Counted from the stretch's first letter, positions 18,187 through 26,767 are shown. The stretch is 64,000 nt of DNA from Streptomyces aquilus (GCF_003955715.1 NZ_CP034463.1:7626001-7690000), one strand, 5' to 3'. Notes: generated from the sequence alone by a model not told the origin. Program-made: numbers and translations.

Positions 18187-18300
18187 CATCGGCGTACCGG
18201 GTCTCCATCGGCGTACGGCGCCCTCATCGGCGTACCACGCCGTCATCCTCGTACGGCGCCGTCATCCTCGTACGGCGTCCTCATCCTCGTACGACCGTCG
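18187..18300. repeat. 19-bp tandem repeat, six units, between convergent genes
   Basis: Six head-to-tail 19-bp units fill the gap between the symporter gene and the convergent response-regulator gene. Each begins CATC(GG/CT)CGTAC; units 1-3 have CATCGGCGTAC and units 4-6 CATCCTCGTAC. No spacer sequence exists, so it is not a CRISPR array. No hairpin terminator is evident in the same gap. Confidence 0.92.
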
Positions 18301-18317
18301 AACCCGCAGTCGTACGC

Positions 18318-19010
18318 CTACGGTGCCACCCACGCGTACCGGTGTTCCGGGCGGCCCGTGTCGCCGTACTTGAGGGAGAGGCGGAGGCGGCCGGCCTGTT
18401 CGAGGTGGCGGAGGTAGCGCTGGGCGGTGGACCGGCTCAGGCCCGTCTCGGCGGCGACCTCGTGGGCGGACAGGGGATGGTCGGCGTGGTGGAGGACGTG
18501 GCAGATGAGGTCGGTCGTCGGTTCCGAGTGGCCGCTCGGCAGGCCCGGTGAGGGCGGGGCGGGCATGGTGCGCAGGGCGCCGAAGATCCGGTCGACCTGT
18601 TCCTGGCCGGCGATGCCGCGGCCGCCGACGCGGTCGACGGTGCGGCGCAGGGCGGCGTAGGAGTCGAGGCGGGAGCGCAGCGCGGCGAAGGTGAACGGTT
18701 TGACCAGGTAGTGCAGGGCGCCCAGGCGCATCGCGGTCTGGACGGTCGTGACATCGCCCGCGGCGGTGATCATGATGACGTCGGTGCCGTGGCCCTGTTC
18801 CCGCATGCGGTGCACGAGTTCGAGGCCCGTCTGGTCGGGCAGGTAGTGGTCGAGCAGGACCAGGTCGATGGTGCCGCGCTGGACGGTCGCCAGGGCCTGC
18901 GCGGCGGTGTGGGCGCGGGCGGCGACCCGGAAACCGGGAACCTTTCCCACGTACTTGGCGTTGATCTCGGCAACGCGGAAGTCGTCGTCCACGACCAGGA
19001 CGTCAATCAT
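18318..19010 (-). CDS. CitB/DcuR-type response regulator, apparently without its own kinase
   Basis: 230 residues starting MIDVLVVDDDFRVAE (start at 19010). The receiver domain has phospho-Asp in LVLLDHYLPDQTG, Thr in VIMITAAGD and Lys in YLVKPFTF; the C-terminus has a winged HTH (LSAHEVAAETGLSRSTAQRY) characteristic of the CitB/DcuR/DpiA group. It is closely similar along its length to the regulator at 22027-22707. No kinase gene adjoins it. It is divergent from the ABC transporter operon at 19172, which it may control. Confidence 0.9.
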   Translation of the reverse strand: MIDVLVVDDDFRVAEINAKYVGKVPGFRVAARAHTAAQALATVQRGTIDLVLLDHYLPDQTGLELVHRMREQGHGTDVIMITAAGDVTTVQTAMRLGALHYLVKPFTFAALRSRLDSYAALRRTVDRVGGRGIAGQEQVDRIFGALRTMPAPPSPGLPSGHSEPTTDLICHVLHHADHPLSAHEVAAETGLSRSTAQRYLRHLEQAGRLRLSLKYGDTGRPEHRYAWVAP

Positions 19011-19063
19011 CGGGCCTCTTTCTGTCAAGGCCAGGCGGGCGTTAAGCCCGTGTTTCGGCTCCG

Positions 19064-19095
19064 CTGTTGTAGCGCGCGCAAAACGAGCACAACAG
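19064..19095. promoter_or_regulatory. Inverted repeat in the regulator/transporter divergent promoter
   Basis: CTGTTGT (19064-19070) and ACAACAG (19089-19095) are a perfect 7-bp inverted repeat separated by 18 bases in the 161-bp divergent gap. The arms lie about two helical turns apart, as expected for a dimeric regulator; the adjacent CitB-type protein is the obvious candidate. Confidence 0.4.
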
Positions 19096-19171
19096 GCTGC
19101 TGCAAGCAAAAGAACGGCATGCGCTCAGAAGGCTGATGCTGTGACCCGGGTCGCACCTACCGTCCCCGGCC

Positions 19172-19987
19172 ATGAGCGCAGACACCAGCCCCGCCATCGA
19201 GCTGCGGGGCGCGAGCAAGACGTTCAGGACCCCCTCGGGGGGCCTGCACACGGCGGTCCGGGGACTAGATCTCACGGTCCGGCGTGGCGAGTTCGTGGCC
19301 GTCGTCGGCCCCACCGGCTGCGGCAAGTCGACCACGTTGACCCTGGTCAGCGGCCTTGAAGAACCCACCGACGGCGAGGTCGTGGTCGCCGGGGAACCGG
19401 TCCGCGGCGTGGGGGACAAGGTCGGGTTCGTCTTCCAGCAGGACGCCACTTTTCCCTGGCGCACGGTCCTGTCCAATGTGATGGCGGGCCCGCGGTTTCG
19501 CGGTGTGCCGAAGGCGGAGGCGAAGCGGAAGGCGCGTGAGTGGCTGGCCCGGGTCGGGCTGTCGGCCTTCGAGGACCGCTATCCACATCAGCTGTCCGGC
19601 GGGCAGCGCAAGCGCGTCGCACTCGCCGCGACCTTCGTCAACGACCCCGAGATCCTGCTGATGGACGAGCCGTTCTCGGCGCTCGACGTGCAGACCCGGG
19701 CCCTGATGTCGGACGAACTGCTGGAGCTGTGGGAGGGCACCGGCGCCTCCGTCGTGTTCGTCACCCACGACCTGGAGGAGTCCATCGCGCTGGCCGACCG
19801 GGTCGTCGTGATGACAGCCGGGCCGGCCACCGTCAAGCACGTGTTCGACATCGACCTGCCGCGTCCGCGCAAGGTCGAGTCGGTGCGCCTGGAGCCGCGG
19901 TTCATCGAGATCTACCGCGAGATCTGGGAGTCCCTCGGCGAAGAGGTCCGCATCACGCGCGAGAGGGGTGCCGCTCATGTCGCCTGA
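19172..19987 (+). CDS. NitT/TauT-type ABC transporter ATP-binding protein
   Basis: 271 residues from ATG 19172. Motifs are complete: Walker A (GPTGCGKST), Q-loop (VGFVFQQDATFPWRTV), signature (LSGGQRKRVA), Walker B (ILLMDEPFSALD) and switch His (VFVTHDLEES). It belongs to the nitrate/sulfonate/taurine or pyrimidine-precursor importer group. The permease gene overlaps its end by 11 bases, and the binding-protein gene follows, giving a complete three-gene importer. Confidence 0.93.
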   Translation: MSADTSPAIELRGASKTFRTPSGGLHTAVRGLDLTVRRGEFVAVVGPTGCGKSTTLTLVSGLEEPTDGEVVVAGEPVRGVGDKVGFVFQQDATFPWRTVLSNVMAGPRFRGVPKAEAKRKAREWLARVGLSAFEDRYPHQLSGGQRKRVALAATFVNDPEILLMDEPFSALDVQTRALMSDELLELWEGTGASVVFVTHDLEESIALADRVVVMTAGPATVKHVFDIDLPRPRKVESVRLEPRFIEIYREIWESLGEEVRITRERGAAHVA

Positions 19988-20843
19988 GGTTCTCAGCACG
20001 CCGGTCGTCGACACGGCCAAGACGCCACCGGACCGCGCCCATTCACGCGCGCGTGCCGCCCGCAGACGCAAGATCGTCGTCGCGGCCTCGCGGACGCTGC
20101 TCCTGGTCACGGTCCTCGGGCTGTGGGAGGTGCTCGCGCGGGCCGACGTCATCGATCCGTTCAACTTCTCGATGCCCTCGAAGATCTGGGACCAGATCTG
20201 GACCTGGGTGACACACGGGACCGCGCTCGGGTCGTTGGGCGAACAGATCTGGTACACGCTCCACGAGGCGCTGCTCGGCTGGGTCTTCGGGGTGGCCGCC
20301 GGCGTGGTGTTCGGTATTGCTCTGGGGCGGATCACCTTTCTCGCCGATGTCCTTGGTCCATACATCAAGGTGCTCAACTCGATCCCGAGGATCGTCCTCG
20401 CACCCATCTTCGTGATCTGGTTCGGCCTCGGTCCCGCCTCCAAGGTCGCGTCCGCGGTCGTGCTCGTCTTCTTCCCGGTGTTCTTCAACGCCTTCCAGGG
20501 CGCCCGTGAGGTCGACCGCAACCTCGTCGCCAACGCGCGCATCCTCGGCGCGAGCGACCGGCGGGTGACGCTTCAGGTGGTCATCCCGTCCGCGACCTCG
20601 TGGATCTTCACCAGCCTCCACGTCAGCTTCGGCTTCGCCCTCATCGGCGCCATCGTCGGCGAGTACATCGGCGCCACGAAAGGCATCGGCCTGCTCGTCG
20701 CGCAGTCGCAGGGCACGTTCAACGCGGCTGGTGTGTACGCCGCGATGGTGATCCTCGCCGTCGTCGCGCTCGTCGCCGAAGGGCTGCTCACCTTCGCCGA
20801 GCGCCGCATCTTCCGCTGGAAGCCGACGGGTTCGGACAGCTGA
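19977..20843 (+). CDS. NitT/TauT-type ABC transporter permease
   Basis: 288 residues from ATG 19977, overlapping the ATPase gene. A basic N-terminus (RARAARRRKIVVAA) is followed by about six membrane helices. The EAA coupling loop is visible (VDRNLVANARILGASDRRVT), as is the family pattern LNSIPRIVLAPIFVIWFGLG. It forms the membrane channel with the neighbouring ATPase. Confidence 0.92.
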   Translation: MSPEVLSTPVVDTAKTPPDRAHSRARAARRRKIVVAASRTLLLVTVLGLWEVLARADVIDPFNFSMPSKIWDQIWTWVTHGTALGSLGEQIWYTLHEALLGWVFGVAAGVVFGIALGRITFLADVLGPYIKVLNSIPRIVLAPIFVIWFGLGPASKVASAVVLVFFPVFFNAFQGAREVDRNLVANARILGASDRRVTLQVVIPSATSWIFTSLHVSFGFALIGAIVGEYIGATKGIGLLVAQSQGTFNAAGVYAAMVILAVVALVAEGLLTFAERRIFRWKPTGSDS

Positions 20844-20901
20844 CCCGAGCCGTCCCCGCTCCTCCCTTCGCCTCCTCCCCTTCACAAGGACGTGAACCCT
20901 C

Positions 20902-21957
20902 ATGCGCAAGACCGCCAGATACTCCGCCCTGGCCGCCGCCGGCCTGCTCGCCCTCTCCTCGCTCACCGCCTGCGCCAATGACGCGGCCAGTACCGCCTCC
21001 TCCGGCAGCAAGGGCGACGGCAAGGGGACGAAGGTCAAGATCATGGTTGGCGGCCTGGACAAGGTCATCTACCTGCCCGCGATGCTCACCCAGCGGCTCG
21101 GCTACTTCGACGCCGAGGGCCTCGACGTGGAGCTGCTGAGCGAACCCGCCGGTGTCCAGGCCGAGACCGCGCTCGTCTCCGGCCAGGTCCAGGGCGCGGT
21201 CGGCTTCTACGACCACACGCTCGATCTCCAGGTGAAGGGCAAGCACGTGGAGTCCGTCGTGCAGTTCTCGCACGCGCCCGGCGAGGTGGAGATCGTCTCC
21301 ACCAAGAAGGCGGACGACATCACCTCGCCCAAGGACTTCAAGGGGAAGAAGCTCGGCGTCACCGGCCTCGGCTCGTCGACCGACTTCCTCACCAAGTACC
21401 TCGCCGTCAAGAACGGTGTGAAGGTCAGCGAGTTCACCCCGGTCGCCGTCGGCGCCGGACCGACCTTCATCTCGGCGCTCCAGCAGGGCGCGATCGACGG
21501 CGGCATGACGACCGACCCGACCGTCGCGACGATCCTGGACAAGAAGGCGGGCAAGGTCCTCCTCGACATGCGCACGCCCGAGGGATCGCAGGCGGCGCTC
21601 GGTGGTCCGTATCCGTCGTCAAGTCTGTACATGCAGACGGACTGGGTGAATGCACACAAGGACACCGTCCAGAAGATGGTCAATGCATTCGTCAAGACAC
21701 TCAAGTGGATGTCGACGCACAGCGCGAGCGAGATCGCCGACAAGATGCCCGCCGACTACTCCCAGGGCAACAAGGTCCTCTACGCCGCGGCCATCGACAG
21801 CACCTTGCCGATGTTCACGGACGACGGGGTGATGCCCAAGAACGGCCCCGAGACCGTCGAGAAGGTGCTCAAGGCGTTCAACCCCGCCATCCAGAAGGCC
21901 GACGTCGACCTCGACAAGACGTACACGACCGAGTTCGTGGACAAGGTCACCGACTGA
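20902..21957 (+). CDS. ABC transporter substrate-binding lipoprotein (NMT1/THI5-like)
   Basis: 351 residues from ATG 20902. A lipoprotein signal peptide ends at the lipobox LTAC, so the mature protein is membrane-anchored outside the cell. The body (KVKIMVGGLDKVIYLPAMLT, then QRLGYFDAEGLDVELLS) is typical of NMT1/SsuA-like periplasmic-type binding proteins that capture sulfonates, pyrimidine precursors or related small organics. Ligand not predictable from sequence. Last gene of the transporter operon. Confidence 0.92.
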   Translation: MRKTARYSALAAAGLLALSSLTACANDAASTASSGSKGDGKGTKVKIMVGGLDKVIYLPAMLTQRLGYFDAEGLDVELLSEPAGVQAETALVSGQVQGAVGFYDHTLDLQVKGKHVESVVQFSHAPGEVEIVSTKKADDITSPKDFKGKKLGVTGLGSSTDFLTKYLAVKNGVKVSEFTPVAVGAGPTFISALQQGAIDGGMTTDPTVATILDKKAGKVLLDMRTPEGSQAALGGPYPSSSLYMQTDWVNAHKDTVQKMVNAFVKTLKWMSTHSASEIADKMPADYSQGNKVLYAAAIDSTLPMFTDDGVMPKNGPETVEKVLKAFNPAIQKADVDLDKTYTTEFVDKVTD

Positions 21958-21988
21958 AGTCCGGGACGCCGGCATCCGTATAGAGGGA

Positions 21989-22026
21989 GGGCACGGTTCC
22001 TTCCCCCGCCCCCACGGGCCGTGCCC
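21989..22026. terminator. Terminator between transporter operon and convergent regulator
   Basis: GGGCACGG (21989-21996) pairs with CCGTGCCC (22019-22026); the right arm ends immediately before the stop codon of the minus-strand regulator, so one hairpin may end both transcripts. Confidence 0.7.
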
Positions 22027-22707
22027 TCAGGCGCGGGTCGCCCACACGTAACGGTGTTCCGGGCGGCCCGCGTCGCCGTACTTGAGCGTGAGCCGGGCCC
22101 GTCCGGTGCGCTCCAGGAGCTTCAGATAGCGCTGGGCGGTCTGCCGGCTCACCCCCGTCCGCTCGGCGATCTCCTGGGCCGACAACGGCCCTTCCGCGTT
22201 CATCAGGGACTGCCGGACGAGCTCCGCGGTCGTGGGGGAGTGACCCTTGGGCAGGTCGGGCTCGGACGGCGTGGACAGTGCCCCGAAGATGCGGTCCACC
22301 TCCGCCTGCTCCGCCTCGCCCCCGCCGTCGAGCGTGCGGCGCAGCTCGGCGTATGCCTCCAGCTTGGCGCGCAACCCCGCGAACGCGAACGGCTTGACCA
22401 GGTACTGGAGCGCGCCGTGGCGCATCGCGGCCTGCACGGTCGTGATGTCCCGGGCCGCCGTCACCATGATCACGTCGGTCTGGTGGCCGCGGCGGCGCAT
22501 CTCCTGGACGACCGACAGACCCGTCTCGTCGGGCAGGTAGTGGTCCATGAGGACCAGGTCGACACGGGGCAGCAGCTCCACCTGGCGCAGCGCCTCCGCC
22601 GCGCTGTGCGCCTCGCCCGCCACATGGAAGCCCGGGACCTTCTCGACGTAGGCGGCGTTGACCCGCGCGACCCGCGTGTCGTCGTCCACGACCAGGACCT
22701 CGATCAT
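22027..22707 (-). CDS. CitB/DcuR-type response regulator
   Basis: 226 residues starting MIEVLVVDDDTRVARVNA at 22707, overlapping the kinase stop (ATGA). Receiver: phospho-Asp in LVLMDHYLPDETG, VIMVTAARD and YLVKPFAF. C-terminal HTH: LSAQEIAERTGVSRQTAQRY, ending LKYGDAGRPEHRYVWA. It is the cognate regulator of the CitA-like kinase upstream. The same ending (KYGD-GRPEHRYAWV) occurs in the paralog at 18318, showing a duplication or a pair of close paralogs on either side of one transporter. Confidence 0.93.
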   Translation of the reverse strand: MIEVLVVDDDTRVARVNAAYVEKVPGFHVAGEAHSAAEALRQVELLPRVDLVLMDHYLPDETGLSVVQEMRRRGHQTDVIMVTAARDITTVQAAMRHGALQYLVKPFAFAGLRAKLEAYAELRRTLDGGGEAEQAEVDRIFGALSTPSEPDLPKGHSPTTAELVRQSLMNAEGPLSAQEIAERTGVSRQTAQRYLKLLERTGRARLTLKYGDAGRPEHRYVWATRA

Positions 22708-24377
22708 CACGACTCCTCCTCGGGGGCGGCCGGAACGGTCAGCGCGGGCTCCAGATCGTCCCCCGCCAGGGCCTCGGGCAGGACGACGACGAACTCCGCG
22801 CCCCCGCCGTCCGCCTCGGTCACGGCGGCGCTGCCACCCTGCCGTTCGGCCAGCCGCCGCACCAGGGAGAGCCCGATGCCGCGCTTGCCGTGCGCGGGCG
22901 GCTCCTTCGTGGACCACCCTTCGGTGAAGACCAGTTCGCGCTGCTCCGCCGGAATGCCGGGCCCCGTGTCGCGCACCCTGAGCACGGCGGTACGGCCCTC
23001 GGCGCGCAACTCCACCTCCACGCGCGCGTGCGGCTTGCCTCCTACGGCGTCCAGCGCGTTGTCGACCAGGTTGCCGACCACCGTGACGATGCCCCTGGGG
23101 TCGATCAGCCGGTCCGGGAGCCGTGTGCGGTCCGAGATCCACAGGGCGACCCCGCGCTCCGCGGCGACGGTCGCCTTGCCCACCAGCAGCGCGGCGAGCA
23201 GCGGATCCTTGATCTTCTCGGTGACCTGCTCCGCGGTGGCGCGGTGGTCGCCGACCACCTCTCCGACGAACTCCACGGCGTCGTCGTACATCTCCAGTTC
23301 GAGCAGTCCGAGCAGCGTGTGCATGCGGTTGGCGTGCTCGTGGTCCTGGGCGCGCAGGGCGTCGATCAGCCCGCGCGTGGAGTCGAGTTCGCGGCCGAGC
23401 TGCTCCAGTTCCGTACGGTCGCGCAGGGTCGCGACGGCGCCGCCGTCGTCGGTGGGCATGCGGTTGGCGATCAGGACCCGCTGGCCGCGGACGGTGAGCA
23501 GGTCGGTGCCCGTCACCCGGCCGGCCAGCACGTCGGCCGTACGGCCCGCGCCGAGCGCCTCGTCGGGGGAGCGGCCCACGGCCTCGTCGCCGATGCCCAG
23601 CAGCCGCTGTGCCTCGTCGTTGAGGAGCCGGACGCGGCCGGTGCGGTCCAGGGCGACGACGCCCTCCCTGATGCCGTGCAGCATCGCCTCGCGCTCCGCG
23701 AGCAGCGCCGAGATGTCGGAGAAGGCCAGGTCACGGGTCTGGCGCTGGACCCGCCGGGAGATCAGCCAGGCGGCCAGCGCGCCGACGGCCAGGGCGCCGC
23801 CGGCGTAGGCGAGCAGGCCCGGGATGGCATGGATCAGGCGGGCCCGGACGCTGTCGTACGCGATGCCGACCGAGACGGCCCCGATGATGTTCCCGTCGCT
23901 GTCGCGCAGGGGCACCTTGCCGCGGGCCGAGCGGCCGAGGGTGCCCTCGTCGATCTCCATGACCTCCTCGCCCGCGAGCGCCCGCGCGGGGTCGGTCGAC
24001 ACCTTCCCGCCGATCTCCTCCGGGTCGGTGTGGGACCAGCGGACGCCTTCCTTGTTCATGATCACGACGTACTCGGCCTTGGTGGCTTTGCGGATCCGCT
24101 CGGCCTCCTTCTGCACCGGTCCGTCCGCCGAGTAGGGCGTGGTCTGCAGGTCCTTCGCGATCTGCGGCTGCTCGGCGGTCGTCTGCGCGATGGCCAGGGC
24201 CCGGCGCATGGCCTGGTCGTCCAGCTGATTGCTGAGCGGTGCGAGGAACAGCCCGGTCGCCAGCACCGTGACTCCCGCGGCGATCGCGAGCTGCATCAGC
24301 AGCACCTGCGAGAACATCCGCCGCGGCAGCCCGAGGCGGAGGCGTCGAGCGGGGGGAGTGGGGCGGCTCATACCCAT
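22707..24377 (-). CDS. CitA/DcuS-type sensor histidine kinase
   Basis: 556 residues from ATG 24377 (ATG 24371 is also possible). TM1 about 27-48, an extracytoplasmic PAS/Cache-like sensor about 50-180 (with HTDPEEIGGKVSTDPARA, the carboxylate-sensor style loop), TM2 about 183-207, a cytoplasmic PAS domain about 225-315, the SpoB-type dimerisation helix with His in DHEHANRMHTLLGLLE, and an HATPase with the N-box around VVGNLVDNALDAVGG and GKRGIGLSLVRR. Family members sense citrate, C4-dicarboxylates or similar acids, fitting a link to uptake of an organic anion. Confidence 0.93.
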   Translation of the reverse strand: MGMSRPTPPARRLRLGLPRRMFSQVLLMQLAIAAGVTVLATGLFLAPLSNQLDDQAMRRALAIAQTTAEQPQIAKDLQTTPYSADGPVQKEAERIRKATKAEYVVIMNKEGVRWSHTDPEEIGGKVSTDPARALAGEEVMEIDEGTLGRSARGKVPLRDSDGNIIGAVSVGIAYDSVRARLIHAIPGLLAYAGGALAVGALAAWLISRRVQRQTRDLAFSDISALLAEREAMLHGIREGVVALDRTGRVRLLNDEAQRLLGIGDEAVGRSPDEALGAGRTADVLAGRVTGTDLLTVRGQRVLIANRMPTDDGGAVATLRDRTELEQLGRELDSTRGLIDALRAQDHEHANRMHTLLGLLELEMYDDAVEFVGEVVGDHRATAEQVTEKIKDPLLAALLVGKATVAAERGVALWISDRTRLPDRLIDPRGIVTVVGNLVDNALDAVGGKPHARVEVELRAEGRTAVLRVRDTGPGIPAEQRELVFTEGWSTKEPPAHGKRGIGLSLVRRLAERQGGSAAVTEADGGGAEFVVVLPEALAGDDLEPALTVPAAPEEES

Positions 24378-24426
24378 GACGGTACGCGGAGGGGTGCGGG
24401 CTGCCGTAGGGGTGTGGCGTGGATCT

Positions 24427-24446
24427 CTTGATCAACCCACTTGATC
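24427..24446. promoter_or_regulatory. Direct repeat CTTGATC upstream of the kinase-regulator operon
   Basis: CTTGATC occurs at 24427-24433 and again at 24440-24446, 13 bases apart, about 50 bases upstream of the minus-strand kinase start. A direct-repeat operator for an autoregulating two-component system is possible; evidence is only the repeat and its place. Confidence 0.3.
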
Positions 24447-24481
24447 GGTGGACGAGGCCTTGACCACGTTGTTCGGCTGCT

Positions 24482-25426
24482 TCAGCTCGCCAGGGCCGAG
24501 GGGCGAGTCAACTCCCGCACCGCCATCACGTCCATCCGCGCGGGCGAGCCGAGCACCGACGTCCCGCAGCTCTCCGCGCGGGGCGGCAGGGACGCGCCCT
24601 GGGCCACGACGACCCGCCAGTGGCGCCCGTCCACGTGGGCGACGGTCACCTCCCAGCGCGGTGCCGCGCCCTCCGTCCGTACGACCACCAGCGCATCCGC
24701 GGCGTGTTCGTCCGCCTCCGCACGCACGGCCAGCTCGGCGGCCTGTCCCGGCCGCTCCCAGGCCGAGCTCCCGCGGCACCCCGCCACGACGATCCGGCCG
24801 TCCTGGGCGCTGTGCAGGATCTCCTTGACGGCGTGGGCCCCGACGCGGCCGTACGCGTAGCCGTACGGAAGGACGAGCAGCGTCGGCGAGAAGCGATGTC
24901 CACCCAGATGGGTGACCTCCCAGACGCCCTCGACCCCGGAGTTGGACAGCTCGGCCGCGAGCGGCCGCCCCAGGAGGGCGCAGCAGCGGTCGCGCTTGCC
25001 GTTGGTGCAGACGAGGGCGAGCGGGGCGCCGGTATGGGCCTGTCCGTCCAGCGCCGCGTCGAAGGCGCGGTGGTCGCCGGCGCCGAGCGCGGCGAAGTCC
25101 AGGTCGAGCAGGCGCTCCGGATCGCGGATCGTGGCGCTGCGCAGCCAGGCGCTTCCGGGGGCGGTGTGGGACACGTACACCTGGCGGGCGGACGGCGTAC
25201 CGCAGTCGGCGTGCCGCCCGGGGCGGCGGATGAGGGCGACCCGGACGCCCGTGCCCTTCGCCGCCTTCTCCAGAGCGCGGCCCAGCACGGGGTCCAGATG
25301 GCTCGACGTGAGCGCGTGCGCGCCCCAGGGGCCGGGCTGTTCCAGGAGCAGCCAGGTCCTGGCGGTGGCCGCGGTGCCCGCGATGGGCTCGTCGAGGTCC
25401 CGGGAGACGGTTGAGCACGTACTCAC
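24482..25426 (-). CDS. Sucrase/ferredoxin-like [2Fe-2S] protein (Apd1-like)
   Basis: 314 residues from GTG 25426. The thioredoxin-fold Suc_Fer-like domain has Cys140 and Cys148/149 (CTNGKRDRCC) and His173/His177 in THLGGHRF; the C-x8-C plus HxGGH pattern is the mixed Cys/His [2Fe-2S] ligand set described for yeast Apd1-type proteins. Another Cys (HADCGTPSA) lies near residue 75. The N-terminal WLLLEQPGPWGAHAL motif is typical of actinobacterial members. An iron box lies directly before the start codon, so expression should rise on iron limitation; a redox role in ferric-siderophore iron release is a reasonable inference. Confidence 0.88.
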   Translation of the reverse strand: MSTCSTVSRDLDEPIAGTAATARTWLLLEQPGPWGAHALTSSHLDPVLGRALEKAAKGTGVRVALIRRPGRHADCGTPSARQVYVSHTAPGSAWLRSATIRDPERLLDLDFAALGAGDHRAFDAALDGQAHTGAPLALVCTNGKRDRCCALLGRPLAAELSNSGVEGVWEVTHLGGHRFSPTLLVLPYGYAYGRVGAHAVKEILHSAQDGRIVVAGCRGSSAWERPGQAAELAVRAEADEHAADALVVVRTEGAAPRWEVTVAHVDGRHWRVVVAQGASLPPRAESCGTSVLGSPARMDVMAVRELTRPSALAS

Positions 25427-25445
25427 AGAGGTGAGCCTAACCTGA
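25427..25445 (-). promoter_or_regulatory. Iron box (DmdR1/IdeR-type operator)
   Basis: On the minus strand the 19-mer TCAGGTTAGGCTCACCTCT matches 15 of 19 positions of the consensus TTAGGTTAGGCTAACCTAA. It ends one base before the GTG start, so the transcript must be leaderless or nearly so and the repressor would cover the transcription start. Confidence 0.8.
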
Positions 25446-25480
25446 CTTGCTCGACAGTGACTTCCGGGCGCGCTGGTGCG

Positions 25481-26740
25481 CTACTCGGGGAGCGGCTGAG
25501 GGGGCTTGGCGCCGACGTAGAGCCCGCTCGGCCGCATGCGCAGCGGGCGCTCGTCGTACTCCTCCAGGGCGTGCGCGATCCAGCCCGCCGTCCGGGCGAC
25601 GGCGAAGATCGTCTCGCCGGCCGTGGCGGGCATCCCCGAGGAGGCGGTGAGCACCGCGAGCGCCAGGTCGACGTTGGCGTGCAGCGGGGTGTGGCGGGCC
25701 GTGGTGGCGACGACGTCGCGGGCCGCGAGGAGGGCGGGTTCGGCCCGGGGGATCTCCTCCAGCAGGGCGAACAGGGCACGCGCGCGTGGGTCTTCGCCGC
25801 GGTAGAGCCGGTGACCGAGTCCGGGGATACGGCGCCCGGCCCGCAGTTCGTCGGCGATGACGGGACCCGCGTCGCCTTGTTCGAGCACGTCGTTGAGGAG
25901 CCGGTGGGCGAGCCCGCTGGCCGCGCCGTGCAGCGGACCTTCGAGCACGCCGAGCCCGGCGGAGACGGCCGCGTAGGCGTGCGCGCGGGCGGAGGCCGCG
26001 ACGCGCACCGCGAGCGTGGAGGCGGCGAGGTCGTGGTCGACGAGCAGGCCCAGGGCCGTGTCCAGGACGCGCAGGGAGGCCTCGTCGGCGGCGCGGGGGC
26101 TGAGCCGTGCCCACAGCCGCTCGGCCAGCGAACCCTCGTCGCGGTAACCGATCCGTACCGGCGGCAGGGCGGCGACCAGGGTGGGGATGAGGATGCGCGC
26201 GGTACCGAGCACGGCGTCCTCGGAGAGGTCGAAACGCAGCGGGTCCGCGGCCGCGGCGGCGATGGCCGCGACCCGCAACCGGTCGGTGGGCGAGGCGTGT
26301 TCGGGCAGGGCGTCCACGGCGCGGCGGGCGGCGGCGACGGAGGTGTCGGGGGCGCTGAACGTCGTACCGGGCCGCATCCGCCCGGTCCAGAGCCACTCGG
26401 CGATCTCCTCGTAGGAGTGGCGTGCGGCCAGCTCCGTCGCGTCCACGCCCCGGAAGTAGTACCGGTCCGCGTCGATGAGCGTGATGCGGGTCCGTACCGA
26501 CAGCTCGCCGCCGGAGCCCGAACTGCCGCCGCTCTCACGCTTGTTGCGCCGGGCGAGGGTCTCGACCTCCTTGGCGTCGAAGGTGCTGCCGCGGCCACCG
26601 GGCACGCGTCGGCTGCTGAGCTGACCGCGGCTGACATAGGCGTACACGGTCTCGGGCTTCACGCCCAGCAGCTCTGCGGCCTCTTTGGTGCTCAGTCGCC
26701 GGTCCCCGTGGAGGGAGGGGGCGGGTTCGTGATCGCGCAT
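25481..26740 (-). CDS. Citrate-synthase-family protein with N-terminal helix-turn-helix
   Basis: 419 residues from ATG 26740 (MRDHEPAP; an ATG-like start further out at 26779 would cover the promoter palindrome and is less likely). Residues about 13-60 are an excisionase/MerR-like HTH (LSTKEAAELLGVKPETVYAY, RVPGGRGSTFDAKEVE). The remainder is a type II-like short citrate synthase domain with the three catalytic residues in place: His in PLHGAASG, His in GLGHRLYRGEDPRA, and Asp358 in ANVDLAL. So it may be both enzyme (citrate or 2-methylcitrate synthase) and DNA-binding protein. It is divergent from a second citrate-synthase gene. Confidence 0.9.
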   Translation of the reverse strand: MRDHEPAPSLHGDRRLSTKEAAELLGVKPETVYAYVSRGQLSSRRVPGGRGSTFDAKEVETLARRNKRESGGSSGSGGELSVRTRITLIDADRYYFRGVDATELAARHSYEEIAEWLWTGRMRPGTTFSAPDTSVAAARRAVDALPEHASPTDRLRVAAIAAAAADPLRFDLSEDAVLGTARILIPTLVAALPPVRIGYRDEGSLAERLWARLSPRAADEASLRVLDTALGLLVDHDLAASTLAVRVAASARAHAYAAVSAGLGVLEGPLHGAASGLAHRLLNDVLEQGDAGPVIADELRAGRRIPGLGHRLYRGEDPRARALFALLEEIPRAEPALLAARDVVATTARHTPLHANVDLALAVLTASSGMPATAGETIFAVARTAGWIAHALEEYDERPLRMRPSGLYVGAKPPQPLPE

Positions 26741-26767
26741 GGGGCACACCGTATCCGTATGGACTAT

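Noticed and set aside
18187..18300. Possible CRISPR array
   Set aside because: Units of 19 bp are directly adjacent, with no unique spacers and no cas genes.
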